Notes under the pieces: model-generated
What the model saw: only the letters and a program-made list of their open reading frames with translations
What the model was told of the DNA's origin: nothing
Database searches by the model: none
Made by a program: the position numbers and the translations under genes
Assembly (NCBI RefSeq): GCF_038051995.1
Contig: NZ_CP150290.1
Coordinates: forward strand, 4,702,001 to 4,766,000
Reading direction: 5' to 3'
Length of the DNA: 64,000 bases
From: Paenibacillus sp. FSL H8-0537
GTDB lineage: Bacteria > Bacillota > Bacilli > Paenibacillales > Paenibacillaceae
Shown: positions 17,686 to 26,478 of the stretch, one piece after another
Layout: every line of letters starts with the position of its first letter
Numbering within the stretch: position 1 is the first letter of the stretch

Positions 17686-19089
17686 ATGTTTAAGAAAACC
17701 AGCCTCACCTTGACTTCCTTCTTGCTCTCGGCTTCCCTGCTTGCAAGCAGTCTTACAGTCGCAGCAGGCGCAGCCTCAGCAGCTCCAACGATTACGCCAG
17801 CGGTCGCTTACCAAGCTTCAGCCGCGGCGGTCAGCAGCATTACGCTTGCCGACATGCCTGCCAATCTCAAAAACTCCATTGAATGGGTATGGACCAATCG
17901 CATGGTAACGGAAGGCTCGACGACTCGCAAAAACTTGATTTTCGATCAAATATTTGCTGGAAAAGGTACGATTAATTACGTCGTGCGCTGGCAATCAGGC
18001 AAAAACTTGACGCTTCAGCAGCGCAAGGACCTTGCCGCCATGCTGCAGCGCCAGATGAACAACTGGACGAAGCATTTGAAAGATTATGACGGCTGGCCTT
18101 ACGGAGACATTCAAGTGAAAATCGTTGGCTGGGCCGTAGCCAATTCTGCGCAAATTTTAAATAAGCAAGCAGATGAAATCATCTATACAGACTATATAAC
18201 GGACCAACTGAGCACCTCTAATCCTGCTATCCCATCGAAGCTGCCTGTCGCACCGAGCGCTTTGTCGCGCTTTGATCATTTTACGAACCCCAACTATGTT
18301 TATCCGGGCGGACTCGACAAGCGCTTTGATATGTATTTATGGGCAACGTCAGGCTTTGGCGGCGGAGCAGGCGGCGATTGGGGACAGCGTATGTCCGATG
18401 ATTACATTTTGAGCACCGTTAACTCCAATGAAATTCAAATTACAGAGCATGAAATCGGCCATGGCTTCGGTTTAACCGACTTTTATGAAGTGAATGAGCG
18501 TCCTCCTGGCGGCTTCCCAGTTCCAACGATTATGTGGGCAGGAAATTCACCAACGATTACGAGCTGGGACATTTGGATGCTGCGATATACGTGGAGCCAA
18601 ATTAAAAAGGATGCTTCCCGCTTCCCAGCTACAACCGATAATGGCAATACGAATTTGAGCAACATTGCGCTTAGCGCTTCCGTTACATCCTCTTATGTGT
18701 CCCCTTGGGAAAGTATAAGCGCGTTAAATGACGGCTTTGATCCGATTCATTCCAATGACCGCAACCATGCTGTTTATGGAAACTGGCCGGAAACGGGGAC
18801 GCAATGGGTCCAATATACATTTAATAAAAGCTACACCGTTACACAATCCGATGTTTACTGGTTCAAGGACAATGGCGGCATCGACGTGCCAAGCTCATAT
18901 AAAATCAAATATTGGACTGGCAGCGCCTGGGTTGACGTCCAAAACGCCGTTGGCCTTGGAACGAGCATCAACCAATACAATACAACAACGTTTACTCCCG
19001 TAACAACGACATCGCTGCGAATCGAAATGGTATCGAAAAACCCGGCATCCACCGGCATTTTAGAGTGGAAGGTCAAAGCTTCCAGCTAG
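17686..19089 (+). CDS. Secreted metzincin-like metalloprotease with discoidin (F5/8C) domain
   Basis: A 467-residue exported protein. The signal peptide covers about residues 1-30 (KKTSLTLTSFLLSASLLASS, then an AAGAASAAP cleavage region). The zinc motif HEIGHGFGLTD (H255, E256, H259, D265) fits HExxHxxGxxD, the metzincin form in which Asp replaces the third His. M283 in PTIMWAG, 18 residues later, is a plausible Met-turn. Residues about 323-467 look like an F5/8 type C carbohydrate-binding beta-sandwich. The ATG is preceded by GGAGGA. It stands alone between terminators. Likely substrates are extracellular proteins or glycoproteins; specificity is unknown. Confidence 0.75.
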   Translation: MFKKTSLTLTSFLLSASLLASSLTVAAGAASAAPTITPAVAYQASAAAVSSITLADMPANLKNSIEWVWTNRMVTEGSTTRKNLIFDQIFAGKGTINYVVRWQSGKNLTLQQRKDLAAMLQRQMNNWTKHLKDYDGWPYGDIQVKIVGWAVANSAQILNKQADEIIYTDYITDQLSTSNPAIPSKLPVAPSALSRFDHFTNPNYVYPGGLDKRFDMYLWATSGFGGGAGGDWGQRMSDDYILSTVNSNEIQITEHEIGHGFGLTDFYEVNERPPGGFPVPTIMWAGNSPTITSWDIWMLRYTWSQIKKDASRFPATTDNGNTNLSNIALSASVTSSYVSPWESISALNDGFDPIHSNDRNHAVYGNWPETGTQWVQYTFNKSYTVTQSDVYWFKDNGGIDVPSSYKIKYWTGSAWVDVQNAVGLGTSINQYNTTTFTPVTTTSLRIEMVSKNPASTGILEWKVKASS

Positions 19090-19119
19090 CATTAAAGCCT
19101 AGAAGTGCAGCAGAAAAGG

Positions 19120-19157
19120 AACGCCAAAGGAGACTTTCCCCCTTTCGGCGTTTTTTT
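19120..19157 (+). terminator. Rho-independent terminator after the metalloprotease gene
   Basis: AACGCCAAAGG (19120-19130) pairs with CCTTTCGGCGTT (19141-19152), with one bulged C, and continues into a run of T residues. Confidence 0.85.
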
Positions 19158-19279
19158 GCCTTCTATATTATATGTCTTCTAAAAGAGCTGCTAACCTCCC
19201 CTCCATCTTGCATGCTATTGACATGACGGCTTAATCGATCGAATATACTGATAAGCATCCTAATGTGGAGGCCTATTCA

Positions 19280-20089
19280 ATGAACGAGCTCCTAGTAATT
19301 GACCGTCGCCTGCGGTATCGCAATAGCAGCATTTTTTATCAATTCATGCCCAACCCTGGCAAACAAACGCTGCTGTTTCTCCATCCAGCCTTCACGGATC
19401 ATCGGGTCTTTTGCAGGCAGATAAGCTATTTTAAGGACGGCTACCAGGTGATAGCTGTTGATATGCCAGGGCATGGACGCAGCCAAGTTCAAGGCACCAA
19501 AGTGACGTTAAAAGACATGCCGCACATTGTAGCTGGGATTTTAGCTAAGCATAACATTGCCGCCTGCCATGTGGTCGGCGTTTCCCTCGGCTCACTAGCA
19601 GCCCAAGCTTTCGCAGAACGTTATAACGAGCGGTTGCATTCTGTTACAATCGTCGGAGGCTACTCCATTCATCGCGAACATGCAGAAATTTGGAAGGAGC
19701 AGAAGCTTGCGGGGCTGCGTTGGCTGTTTTATTTTTTATTTTCCATGGGGCGATTTCGCCGCCATGTGACTAGCTTTTCCTGCGCCAGCAGCTATGGCCG
19801 GGATATATTTGCCCAAGGCGCGAAGCTGTTTAATCGGAGCTCTATCGCAGCGATGACGGGTCTAGGCGATTTTTTCACGAAGAAAGAGTCGCCCGTCCCC
19901 TACCAAATGCTAATCGTATACGGGGATCAAGATTTAAAGGTGCTTTTGGATAACGCGCGCAATTGGCACATGGCAGAAACATTTTCACAGCTCGTGCTGC
20001 TGCCCGGTGCCGGCCATTGCGCCCAGCTTGATGCGCCAGAGTCGTTTAATCGCATATTGGAGCGTTTTATCACATCTATAACGTGTTGA
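19280..20089 (+). CDS. Alpha/beta hydrolase
   Basis: A 269-residue alpha/beta-hydrolase-fold enzyme. The oxyanion/strand-3 region is LLFLHPAFTDH, the nucleophile elbow is GVSLGS (S102), an acidic residue follows in VYGDQDLKV and the catalytic His lies in GAGHCAQLDAP. The DMPGHGRS motif after strand 4 is typical of the group. It is cytosolic, with no signal. The start is set at ATG 19280, 8 nt after GGAGG (19267-19271); the GTG at 19265 overlaps that site. It is monocistronic. The substrate cannot be inferred. Confidence 0.85.
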   Translation: MNELLVIDRRLRYRNSSIFYQFMPNPGKQTLLFLHPAFTDHRVFCRQISYFKDGYQVIAVDMPGHGRSQVQGTKVTLKDMPHIVAGILAKHNIAACHVVGVSLGSLAAQAFAERYNERLHSVTIVGGYSIHREHAEIWKEQKLAGLRWLFYFLFSMGRFRRHVTSFSCASSYGRDIFAQGAKLFNRSSIAAMTGLGDFFTKKESPVPYQMLIVYGDQDLKVLLDNARNWHMAETFSQLVLLPGAGHCAQLDAPESFNRILERFITSITC

Positions 20090-20305
20090 GCATGAGACTT
20101 TCCAGTGCTCAGGCTGCAAAGAAATCAGCGAAGAAACACTGCAACTATGCTACTTTCCATTACGTATGATTTGAAATATCCCCTTTGATGTTTCGGCGAT
20201 GTGTCCGAGGCGTAATAATAGGTGATAGACCAAGGTGAAACGGCTGTCGCCGTCCTCTGGCGGAGCGGCTCGTTTCATTCCAAGAAATATAAGGGGGAGC
20301 CTATT

Positions 20306-21460
20306 TTGAGCTTGAAACGAATATCGACTGTGCTTACGCTGAGCGTATGCATAGGATTGCTCACGGCCTGTGGGCAAAATGAAGAGCCGGGGGCAATACC
20401 GCCCTCCACGACTGCATCACCAGAAGCGACGTCGGATACAGCAACTACTGAGGCAACGGCTGCACCGGAAGCAAACGCTGAATCAACTGAACCGTATGAG
20501 GTCGTTGCAGAGGAGCTGCGAGCTCCATGGGTCATTGCGTTTTCCGGTGACGTTATTTACGTTAGTGAGCGGGAAGGTAATGTCGTCCAAATCGATGGCG
20601 AGCAAAGAACGAGACAAACCGTTAATTTGACTAAATCGGTTCAGGGAGTTGGCGAGAGCGGATTTCTGGGCTTCTTGCTTGCTCCGGATTTCGAACAGTC
20701 GCAGCAGGCCTATGCTTACCATACTTATGAGGAAGATGGAAAAATGCTTAACCGCGTCGTGCAGCTGAAGTTTACGGGCGAGAGCTGGGATGAGACATAT
20801 GCATTGCTGGAGGGTATTCCAGGCGCCTATAATCATGATGGCGGAAGAATGGCCTATGGACCGGACAAGCTGCTGTATATTACGACAGGCGATGCTCAGC
20901 AGCCTGAGCTATCACAGGATAAAGGCAGTCTGGCAGGCAAAATACTGCGCATGACGCTCGATGGCAAAGTACCGGCAGACAATCCATTCCCGGACTCCTA
21001 CGTTTATTCGTATGGGCACCGCAATCCGCAGGGACTGGCTTGGACAGATAAAGGCGTTATGCTTGTTACGGAGCATGGCCCATCGGGCTCGCCTGGCGGA
21101 CATGATGAAATTAACGTCATTGAGCCTGGCGGCAATTATGGATGGCCGAATGTATACGGCAATCAGACGGGGAGCGGTTTGATTCCGCCTGTCTATCATA
21201 CCGGCGAGCCGGCTATCGCCCCTTCCGGTGCGGCAATCGACGGCCAGAATCGGATGCTGATTGCTACGCTCGCGGGCAGTGCGCTGTATCGCTATGACCC
21301 GGCGACAAAGGATATGTCTGTCGTCTTTGATGGAGAGGGACGACTCCGCGATGTAAAGATGAAGGATGGCCGCGTATATGTCATCACCAATAATACCGAT
21401 GGCAGAGGAAATCCTTCAAATACAGATGATCGCTTGCTGATCGTGAACGGATTGAAGTAA
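20306..21460 (+). CDS. PQQ-type glucose/sorbosone dehydrogenase-like lipoprotein
   Basis: A 384-residue lipoprotein. The signal ends in the lipobox LLTAC, followed by a Thr/Ala/Glu-rich spacer of about 60 residues. The rest is a six-bladed propeller of the soluble glucose/sorbosone dehydrogenase family: HDGGRMAYGPDKLLYITTGD, YGHRNPQGLAWT and GGHDEINVIEPGGNYGWP are characteristic. The TTG at 20306 is taken as start because AAGGGGGAG lies 6 nt upstream and it gives a proper lipoprotein signal; the frame is open a further 84 nt upstream. It would act on sugars or aldoses outside the membrane if PQQ is available; no pqq genes are present here. Confidence 0.82.
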   Translation: MSLKRISTVLTLSVCIGLLTACGQNEEPGAIPPSTTASPEATSDTATTEATAAPEANAESTEPYEVVAEELRAPWVIAFSGDVIYVSEREGNVVQIDGEQRTRQTVNLTKSVQGVGESGFLGFLLAPDFEQSQQAYAYHTYEEDGKMLNRVVQLKFTGESWDETYALLEGIPGAYNHDGGRMAYGPDKLLYITTGDAQQPELSQDKGSLAGKILRMTLDGKVPADNPFPDSYVYSYGHRNPQGLAWTDKGVMLVTEHGPSGSPGGHDEINVIEPGGNYGWPNVYGNQTGSGLIPPVYHTGEPAIAPSGAAIDGQNRMLIATLAGSALYRYDPATKDMSVVFDGEGRLRDVKMKDGRVYVITNNTDGRGNPSNTDDRLLIVNGLK

Positions 21461-21550
21461 ACGTACAGAGCTGCTTTTTGCTCGGGCGGAGAGAATAGCT
21501 GAAGTGACGCAGCAGGAGCGGCAGCAATAACCCGCCGCTTGGCGGACGAT

Positions 21551-21590
21551 GCACAGTACCCCCGTTTCTAACTGAACGGGGGTACTGTGC
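21551..21590. terminator. 16-bp stem-loop between convergent genes
   Basis: GCACAGTACCCCCGTT (21551-21566) pairs perfectly with 21575-21590 around an 8-nt loop. It lies between the dehydrogenase-like gene and the convergent carbohydrate operon. No T-tract follows on the plus strand, so termination may be partly Rho-dependent, or the hairpin may protect 3-prime ends. Confidence 0.55.
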
Positions 21591-21633
21591 TAAATATAGA
21601 ATTAGACTACGAAAAACAACCATTTTACTTCCG

Positions 21634-23325
21634 TTACATTCGGCTGAGCAAAAATTTCATCGTAGTAGGAGTAGCTGGAGTCGCGGGAGCCGCTGTTGCA
21701 TGTTTCGCTTGTGCCAAATAGATGATTTCCAGACGATTGTCAAAAGCTTGTACAACAGGAATCGGAGCATCCACCTCCACTCCAAGCGTTAGCCCAGGCA
21801 GCATCCAGCGATTGGCTGAAACACCGCGTGCGTCTACCCCTTGCCCCGTAATTTCAAAATAAAATTCAATGTCGACAGCGGCGCTGCATTGAACCTCTAT
21901 CTCAAGCTGGCGTTCGTTCACTGCCGCTTCATAATAGACACCTCGCAAATGGGTGTTCCAATGCTTGCCGACTTCACGCCGAATGAGCCGGAGATCGTAT
22001 TTATGCCCATCAGCCGTTTTCCAATGAATCGTGGCGGGATGGAGCTGACCGTTCGTATTTTTGCTGCCTGACATGGCGCCCATCATGATCTCTTTCTCAA
22101 TCCAGGCTCTCGCTGTACATAAATTTGTATTTACATCCGGCTGATCCCGCTCACACAACTCCCGGAACGGCTGCTCCACAAGCCGGTCGCGCTGATGCTC
22201 GGCAAGCTGTGGAAGCCATTCCTTCGGCACGTCTACTCCGACTAGGGCGATCATAATATCATGCTCCGTCTCGCAGTTGATTGCGGTAAAATGCTCATAG
22301 CCTTTGCCGAGTGCCAAATACAGCATAACGCCCAGCGAGCTGTGAGCAGTCATTTCCATTTCGTAGGCACGGGCAAACGGGCCGGAAAGATTTTCGATAT
22401 AAGGATTATAAAAGTCGGCGATGTTGGACCAAAGCCCCTTCTCCATTGCATGGCCGAGCTGCTGGAAGGCTGCCGTCTTGCCATATTGCCGCCATAAACC
22501 AAGCACCGTCAGATCGACGCCGTAATAGGTCGTAGTATTGAATTCAGACAGGGAGCCAAACTCTGCATAACGGGCGTGAAGCTTCTCCGCCTCGCGGTCA
22601 GCATGCTCCATCCAATCGCTGCGCTGCAAGCGCGTTCCGTAGTAATGGGTAATAAACGTATGCATCAGCTCAATATTGGAATTCATCGGAACGACATCCG
22701 ACAATCGGCGCTCAATAGAGCCGGTAACGGCCTTGATCATCGACTGCTCCATGCGCCCAAGCAGCGGCTGCGGCAGCTTGCCTTCGAAATGCTCCAGGAT
22801 GACCGCAAAAATACAGCTGATGAACTCCCGCCAGTTCGGATCATAGCTCTTCCAAACCGGTGGCAGCACTTCATCTACAGCCGTCACAAGCCGGTCAGTC
22901 CATTCCTTCTTCGCTTGCTCGCCTTCTATGCCGCTTACCAAGCGCTGCGTTATTTTTTCAAAGGTTTGCGCCAAAAAATAAGCATGACCCGGCCCTAAGC
23001 TTTTCCAAGGATAGTTGCCGGCTGGCGGGTCGATCGATTGCAGTGCGCTTTTGAAGGTGCCATGGTAAATTTCATCTGGCGCATCAAGCTGCAAATCGAT
23101 AATTTTATGGAGCACTTCGCAAGCCCGCTCTACGTCGCCCGGCTCGCCTCGCAGCAGCAGTCCAAGCGCGTAATGTCCGCTGCCCCTCGTGCCATGCTTG
23201 CCGTACTCCTCGCTGTCGCCAATCAGCTTAGCCTCCTCATCATACTTTGCATCCATATATGCCAGCGCTTGATCGACCAAATAACGGCGCTCCTCCGACA
23301 ACTGGCTCCACTCATTCAATGCCAT
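21634..23325 (-). CDS. Unknown 563-residue protein of a carbohydrate operon
   Basis: A 563-residue cytosolic protein, helix-rich to about residue 390, then beta-rich (HWKTADGHKYDLRLIRREV to LEIIYLAQAK). This layout, an alpha/alpha toroid followed by a beta-sandwich, is common among polysaccharide lyases and unsaturated-glycan hydrolases. No family motif is certain, and conserved-looking stretches such as GTRGSGHYALGLLLRGE and FNTTTYYGVDLTVLGLW cannot be assigned. It is last in an operon with a sugar ABC importer and an MFS transporter, so action on an imported oligosaccharide is the best inference. It has no signal peptide. The C-terminus has an Ala/Thr/Pro-rich low-complexity stretch before the end. 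Confidence 0.55.
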   Translation of the reverse strand: MALNEWSQLSEERRYLVDQALAYMDAKYDEEAKLIGDSEEYGKHGTRGSGHYALGLLLRGEPGDVERACEVLHKIIDLQLDAPDEIYHGTFKSALQSIDPPAGNYPWKSLGPGHAYFLAQTFEKITQRLVSGIEGEQAKKEWTDRLVTAVDEVLPPVWKSYDPNWREFISCIFAVILEHFEGKLPQPLLGRMEQSMIKAVTGSIERRLSDVVPMNSNIELMHTFITHYYGTRLQRSDWMEHADREAEKLHARYAEFGSLSEFNTTTYYGVDLTVLGLWRQYGKTAAFQQLGHAMEKGLWSNIADFYNPYIENLSGPFARAYEMEMTAHSSLGVMLYLALGKGYEHFTAINCETEHDIMIALVGVDVPKEWLPQLAEHQRDRLVEQPFRELCERDQPDVNTNLCTARAWIEKEIMMGAMSGSKNTNGQLHPATIHWKTADGHKYDLRLIRREVGKHWNTHLRGVYYEAAVNERQLEIEVQCSAAVDIEFYFEITGQGVDARGVSANRWMLPGLTLGVEVDAPIPVVQAFDNRLEIIYLAQAKHATAAPATPATPTTMKFLLSRM

Positions 23326-23379
23326 GCCCTTTCTCCCCCTAGAAGTTCAGCCATTTGCTGCCCTGCTTCCATATCTAAA

Positions 23380-24543
23380 TTAATGCCCAGGCACAGAACG
23401 ACTTCTTTTATTCACGCCATGTAACAGCAACAAGCCCATTATAGCACTGACCGTGCATGCCAGATACATCAATTGTGCGCCACCCGCATTGTACAAAAAT
23501 CCATTAAGCAGGTTGCCAATAATGCCTCCCAGCCCGACAAAAACCATATTAAATACACTTTGTCCGGTCGCCTGCATTTCCTTGCCCGACACGTTCGCTA
23601 CATACTCGACCGCTGCGACATAAAAGAGTCCGAACGACAGACCATGCAGCGCTTGGATGCCGATCATGACAGGCGGGTACGGAAACAGCCATTGCACAGC
23701 CCAGCGCAGCGCATAAGCAAAAGCGGCAATGACGAGCGTTCGTTCCCTGCCAAGCTTGGCAATAATTTTAGCGGCAAGCAGCATCGAGGGCACATTGGTC
23801 ATCGAAGCGAGCAGCAGCGCAAAGCCGACCATGGAGAAGCTTCCCCCTGCCTCCTGAAAGGAAAGCACAAAAAAGGAATTGTATGCGGTCAGCGTCTGAT
23901 TGACAAAAAAACAGGCCACGAGAAACCAGAGGAAATTGCGATTGCTGAGCATTTTTTTGAACCCTTCGGTCAAGCTCACCGTCGTTCGATAACTATCCGA
24001 CTTATTCGAAAGCGTCAGCACCATTGCCACTCCAGCCGCACTGAATATAAAAAACGGCAGCCATAGCTGGGTAATGTGAAAAAAAGATAAATACAAGCCG
24101 CCCGCATAACCGCCAAGCGCCGTTCCTAAACTCCCGAGGCTGCGAATCGTGCCATAGGAGGTGTGTCCTTCGCGGGCAGCGGTAACGGCATAGGAATCGG
24201 CAATCGGGCTTTGCGTCACGCTGAAAATAATCGACGTCGTATACACGATGACGAGCAGCGCAAATAGTTGAACATTGTAAAAGTAAGCAAGCACAGCGGG
24301 CATGCCGATGCTGCATATGAGTACCAGCTTTGTCTGGCGGTAACGATCCACCATGTAGCCCCAGAACGGCTGAACGATGATGGACAGCAGCGTGCCAAGC
24401 GACATCATCATGCCTACCTGACCCGCCGACATGCCTTGATGAACGAGCAGCGTCGTTAAATAAGGGTTGAATAAACCGCCAGCGAGCCCTGTAAACAAGT
24501 ACAAGGCTCGCAGCTTTAGCAGCATTTTTTTCGCGTCATTCAT
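23380..24543 (-). CDS. MFS transporter, LacY/MFS_1-like
   Basis: A 387-residue protein with 12 hydrophobic segments and MFS features: an early loop 2-3 motif (GYMVDRYRQTKLV) and a glycine-rich central segment. It resembles the sugar-type MFS_1-like/LacY group. The start is set at ATG 24543 (MNDAKKMLLKL), giving a normal N-terminal cytosolic end; the open frame continues upstream through the end of the permease gene and is less likely to be used. It overlaps or abuts the ABC permease gene within the carbohydrate operon. An MFS carrier beside an ABC importer may export a product or take up a second sugar. Confidence 0.8.
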   Translation of the reverse strand: MNDAKKMLLKLRALYLFTGLAGGLFNPYLTTLLVHQGMSAGQVGMMMSLGTLLSIIVQPFWGYMVDRYRQTKLVLICSIGMPAVLAYFYNVQLFALLVIVYTTSIIFSVTQSPIADSYAVTAAREGHTSYGTIRSLGSLGTALGGYAGGLYLSFFHITQLWLPFFIFSAAGVAMVLTLSNKSDSYRTTVSLTEGFKKMLSNRNFLWFLVACFFVNQTLTAYNSFFVLSFQEAGGSFSMVGFALLLASMTNVPSMLLAAKIIAKLGRERTLVIAAFAYALRWAVQWLFPYPPVMIGIQALHGLSFGLFYVAAVEYVANVSGKEMQATGQSVFNMVFVGLGGIIGNLLNGFLYNAGGAQLMYLACTVSAIMGLLLLHGVNKRSRSVPGH

Positions 24544-24554
24544 GATGAGGTTGA

Positions 24555-25430
24555 TTATCCTTTCACTGCTCCAAGCATGACGCCGCTGACAAAATAACGC
24601 TGCAGCCATGGGTATACGAGCAAAATCGGAACAGTAGCAAAAATGACACTCGCTGATTTCAAGCTTTCTGGTGTAATTTGCTGCGCGCCACCGTGGCCTT
24701 CAAGGATCGCTAGCTCTGAAACCATATTGTTCTGAATCATTTGATACAGCTTGAGCTGAATCGGATACAGCTCCGGCTTGGAAATATACATAAGCGTATC
24801 CTGAAAGCCATTCCAGCGCCCAACGGCGTAAAAGAGACAAAGCGTCGCCATAACAGGCAGGGAAAGCGGCAATATGATGCGCATCAGCGTTCCAAAATGC
24901 GAGCTGCCATCAATTTCAGCTGCTTCCTCCAAGCTTTTCGGAATACCATTAAAGAAAGAAATCAGAATAATCAGATAAAAAGGGCTAATCAGACCCGGCA
25001 GCACAAGCGCCCACACTGTATTGAGCAAATTCAAGTCGCGCACGAGAATATATTCAGGAATGATGCCGCCTGTGAAAAACATCGTGATGACGATTAAAAT
25101 CATAAATACCTTGCGTCCTTTAAGCTGCGATTTTGTTAACGGATAGGCGGCCACAATCGTCATCGCCATACATAGCGCAGCGCAAAGCGCCGTCAGAAAT
25201 ACAGTAAAGCCTAATGAGCGAATCATCGTCATATCCGAAAAAACCTTGCCATACGCATCCCAGTTGAACCCGACAGGGAAAAGGGTTACCTTGCCCGACG
25301 TAATCGCAAGGTTGGAGCTGAGCGATACCGCAATAATATGCATAAACGGTAAAATACAAACAACAACTGCCAATGTAAGCAAAACCATATTTACCGTGTC
25401 AAATACGCGGTTAGCCGTACGTTCATTCAT
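24555..25430 (-). CDS. Carbohydrate ABC transporter permease, LplC/CUT1 type
   Basis: A 291-residue inner-membrane permease with six segments. The EAA loop reads EEAAEIDGSSHFGTLMRIILPLSLP. The start FDTVNMVLLTLAVVVCILPFMHIIAVSLSS and the end QRYFVSGVMLGAVKG are typical of the LplC/YtcP group. With the upstream permease and binding protein it forms a CUT1 importer, whose ATPase is usually a shared MsmX-type protein encoded elsewhere; none is present here. It is third in the operon. Confidence 0.92.
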   Translation of the reverse strand: MNERTANRVFDTVNMVLLTLAVVVCILPFMHIIAVSLSSNLAITSGKVTLFPVGFNWDAYGKVFSDMTMIRSLGFTVFLTALCAALCMAMTIVAAYPLTKSQLKGRKVFMILIVITMFFTGGIIPEYILVRDLNLLNTVWALVLPGLISPFYLIILISFFNGIPKSLEEAAEIDGSSHFGTLMRIILPLSLPVMATLCLFYAVGRWNGFQDTLMYISKPELYPIQLKLYQMIQNNMVSELAILEGHGGAQQITPESLKSASVIFATVPILLVYPWLQRYFVSGVMLGAVKG

Positions 25431-25456
25431 TAATCCTCCGCACCTTTCCGTAAGAG

Positions 25457-26359
25457 CTATAATATGCTCTCATCTGTTAGTTTTTTAGATGCATAATTGG
25501 CACCTAGGACGAAGATCAGTCCTACAATAGCCTGAAACAAGCCGACGACTGTCGCCAGCGTATATTCGCCAGACTGAATACCGACGCGGTACACGAAGGT
25601 GCTGAGCACATCCGAATACTCGCGAACCGCCAAATTGCCTATTATATACGGCCGTTCAAAGCCTATTGTAATCATATTGCCAAGATTGATAATGAGCAGT
25701 GTTACAATTGTCGTTTTGAGGCCTGGAAGGGTAATATGCCAAATCCGTTTGAAGCGCCCCGCTCCATCAACCTCCGCCGCTTCGAACAGCTCGCGGTTAA
25801 TGCCCGTCAATGCGGCCAAATATAAAATCGTTCCCCAGCCTGCGCTTTGCCACACGCCAGTTGCCAAATACGTAACGAGCCAATCCTTTTTATCCGTCAG
25901 AAACGGAATCGCATCAAAGCCAAGCGAGCTTAATACATTGTTAATCATGCCGGATTGCGTGCCAAACACTTGATAAACAATGCCGCCTATAATGACCCAT
26001 GAGATAAAATGGGGAATATACAAAATCGTTTGCGATATTTTTTTGAACCAAACCCATTTCGCTTCATATAGCATGATCGCTAAAATCAATGGAGCCGGGA
26101 AGGATACGATTAAATCCAAAATATTAAGCATTAACGTATTTCGAAGCGTCAAATAAAAATCCTTCATTTTGAAAACTTCAACAAAAGCATCGAAGCCAAT
26201 CCATTCACTGCCCGAAATGCCTTGAAACAGGTTAAAATCCTTGAATGCGATTTGCACGCCCCACATCGGTCCATATTTGAACACCAGAAAATAAAGGAGC
26301 GGGAGTGAAATCAGCGCGTAAAGCTGCCAATACCTGCGTAAATAAATGTTTGTGTTCAA
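25457..26359 (-). CDS. Carbohydrate ABC transporter permease, LplB/CUT1 type
   Basis: A 300-residue permease with six segments. The EAA loop reads EAAEVDGAGRFKRIWHITLPGLK, and the N-terminal YGPMWGVQIAFKDF segment is a hallmark of the LplB/YteP group. A TTG start with AAGGGG about 10 nt upstream is used because no in-frame ATG fits. It is encoded 26 nt before the second permease and about 119 nt after the binding protein gene, so it belongs to the same operon. Confidence 0.92.
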   Translation of the reverse strand: MNTNIYLRRYWQLYALISLPLLYFLVFKYGPMWGVQIAFKDFNLFQGISGSEWIGFDAFVEVFKMKDFYLTLRNTLMLNILDLIVSFPAPLILAIMLYEAKWVWFKKISQTILYIPHFISWVIIGGIVYQVFGTQSGMINNVLSSLGFDAIPFLTDKKDWLVTYLATGVWQSAGWGTILYLAALTGINRELFEAAEVDGAGRFKRIWHITLPGLKTTIVTLLIINLGNMITIGFERPYIIGNLAVREYSDVLSTFVYRVGIQSGEYTLATVVGLFQAIVGLIFVLGANYASKKLTDESIL

Positions 26360-26478
26360 TGTTGTTCGCCCCTTCTTTCCTTCATATGCAGTTGGCGCAG
26401 AGGGAGCCTGCTTCGGCTCGCCCTGTCCTCCTGCTCTTTACTTGTCCTCATAACCTAAAACCCAAAACGCAAATAGCT

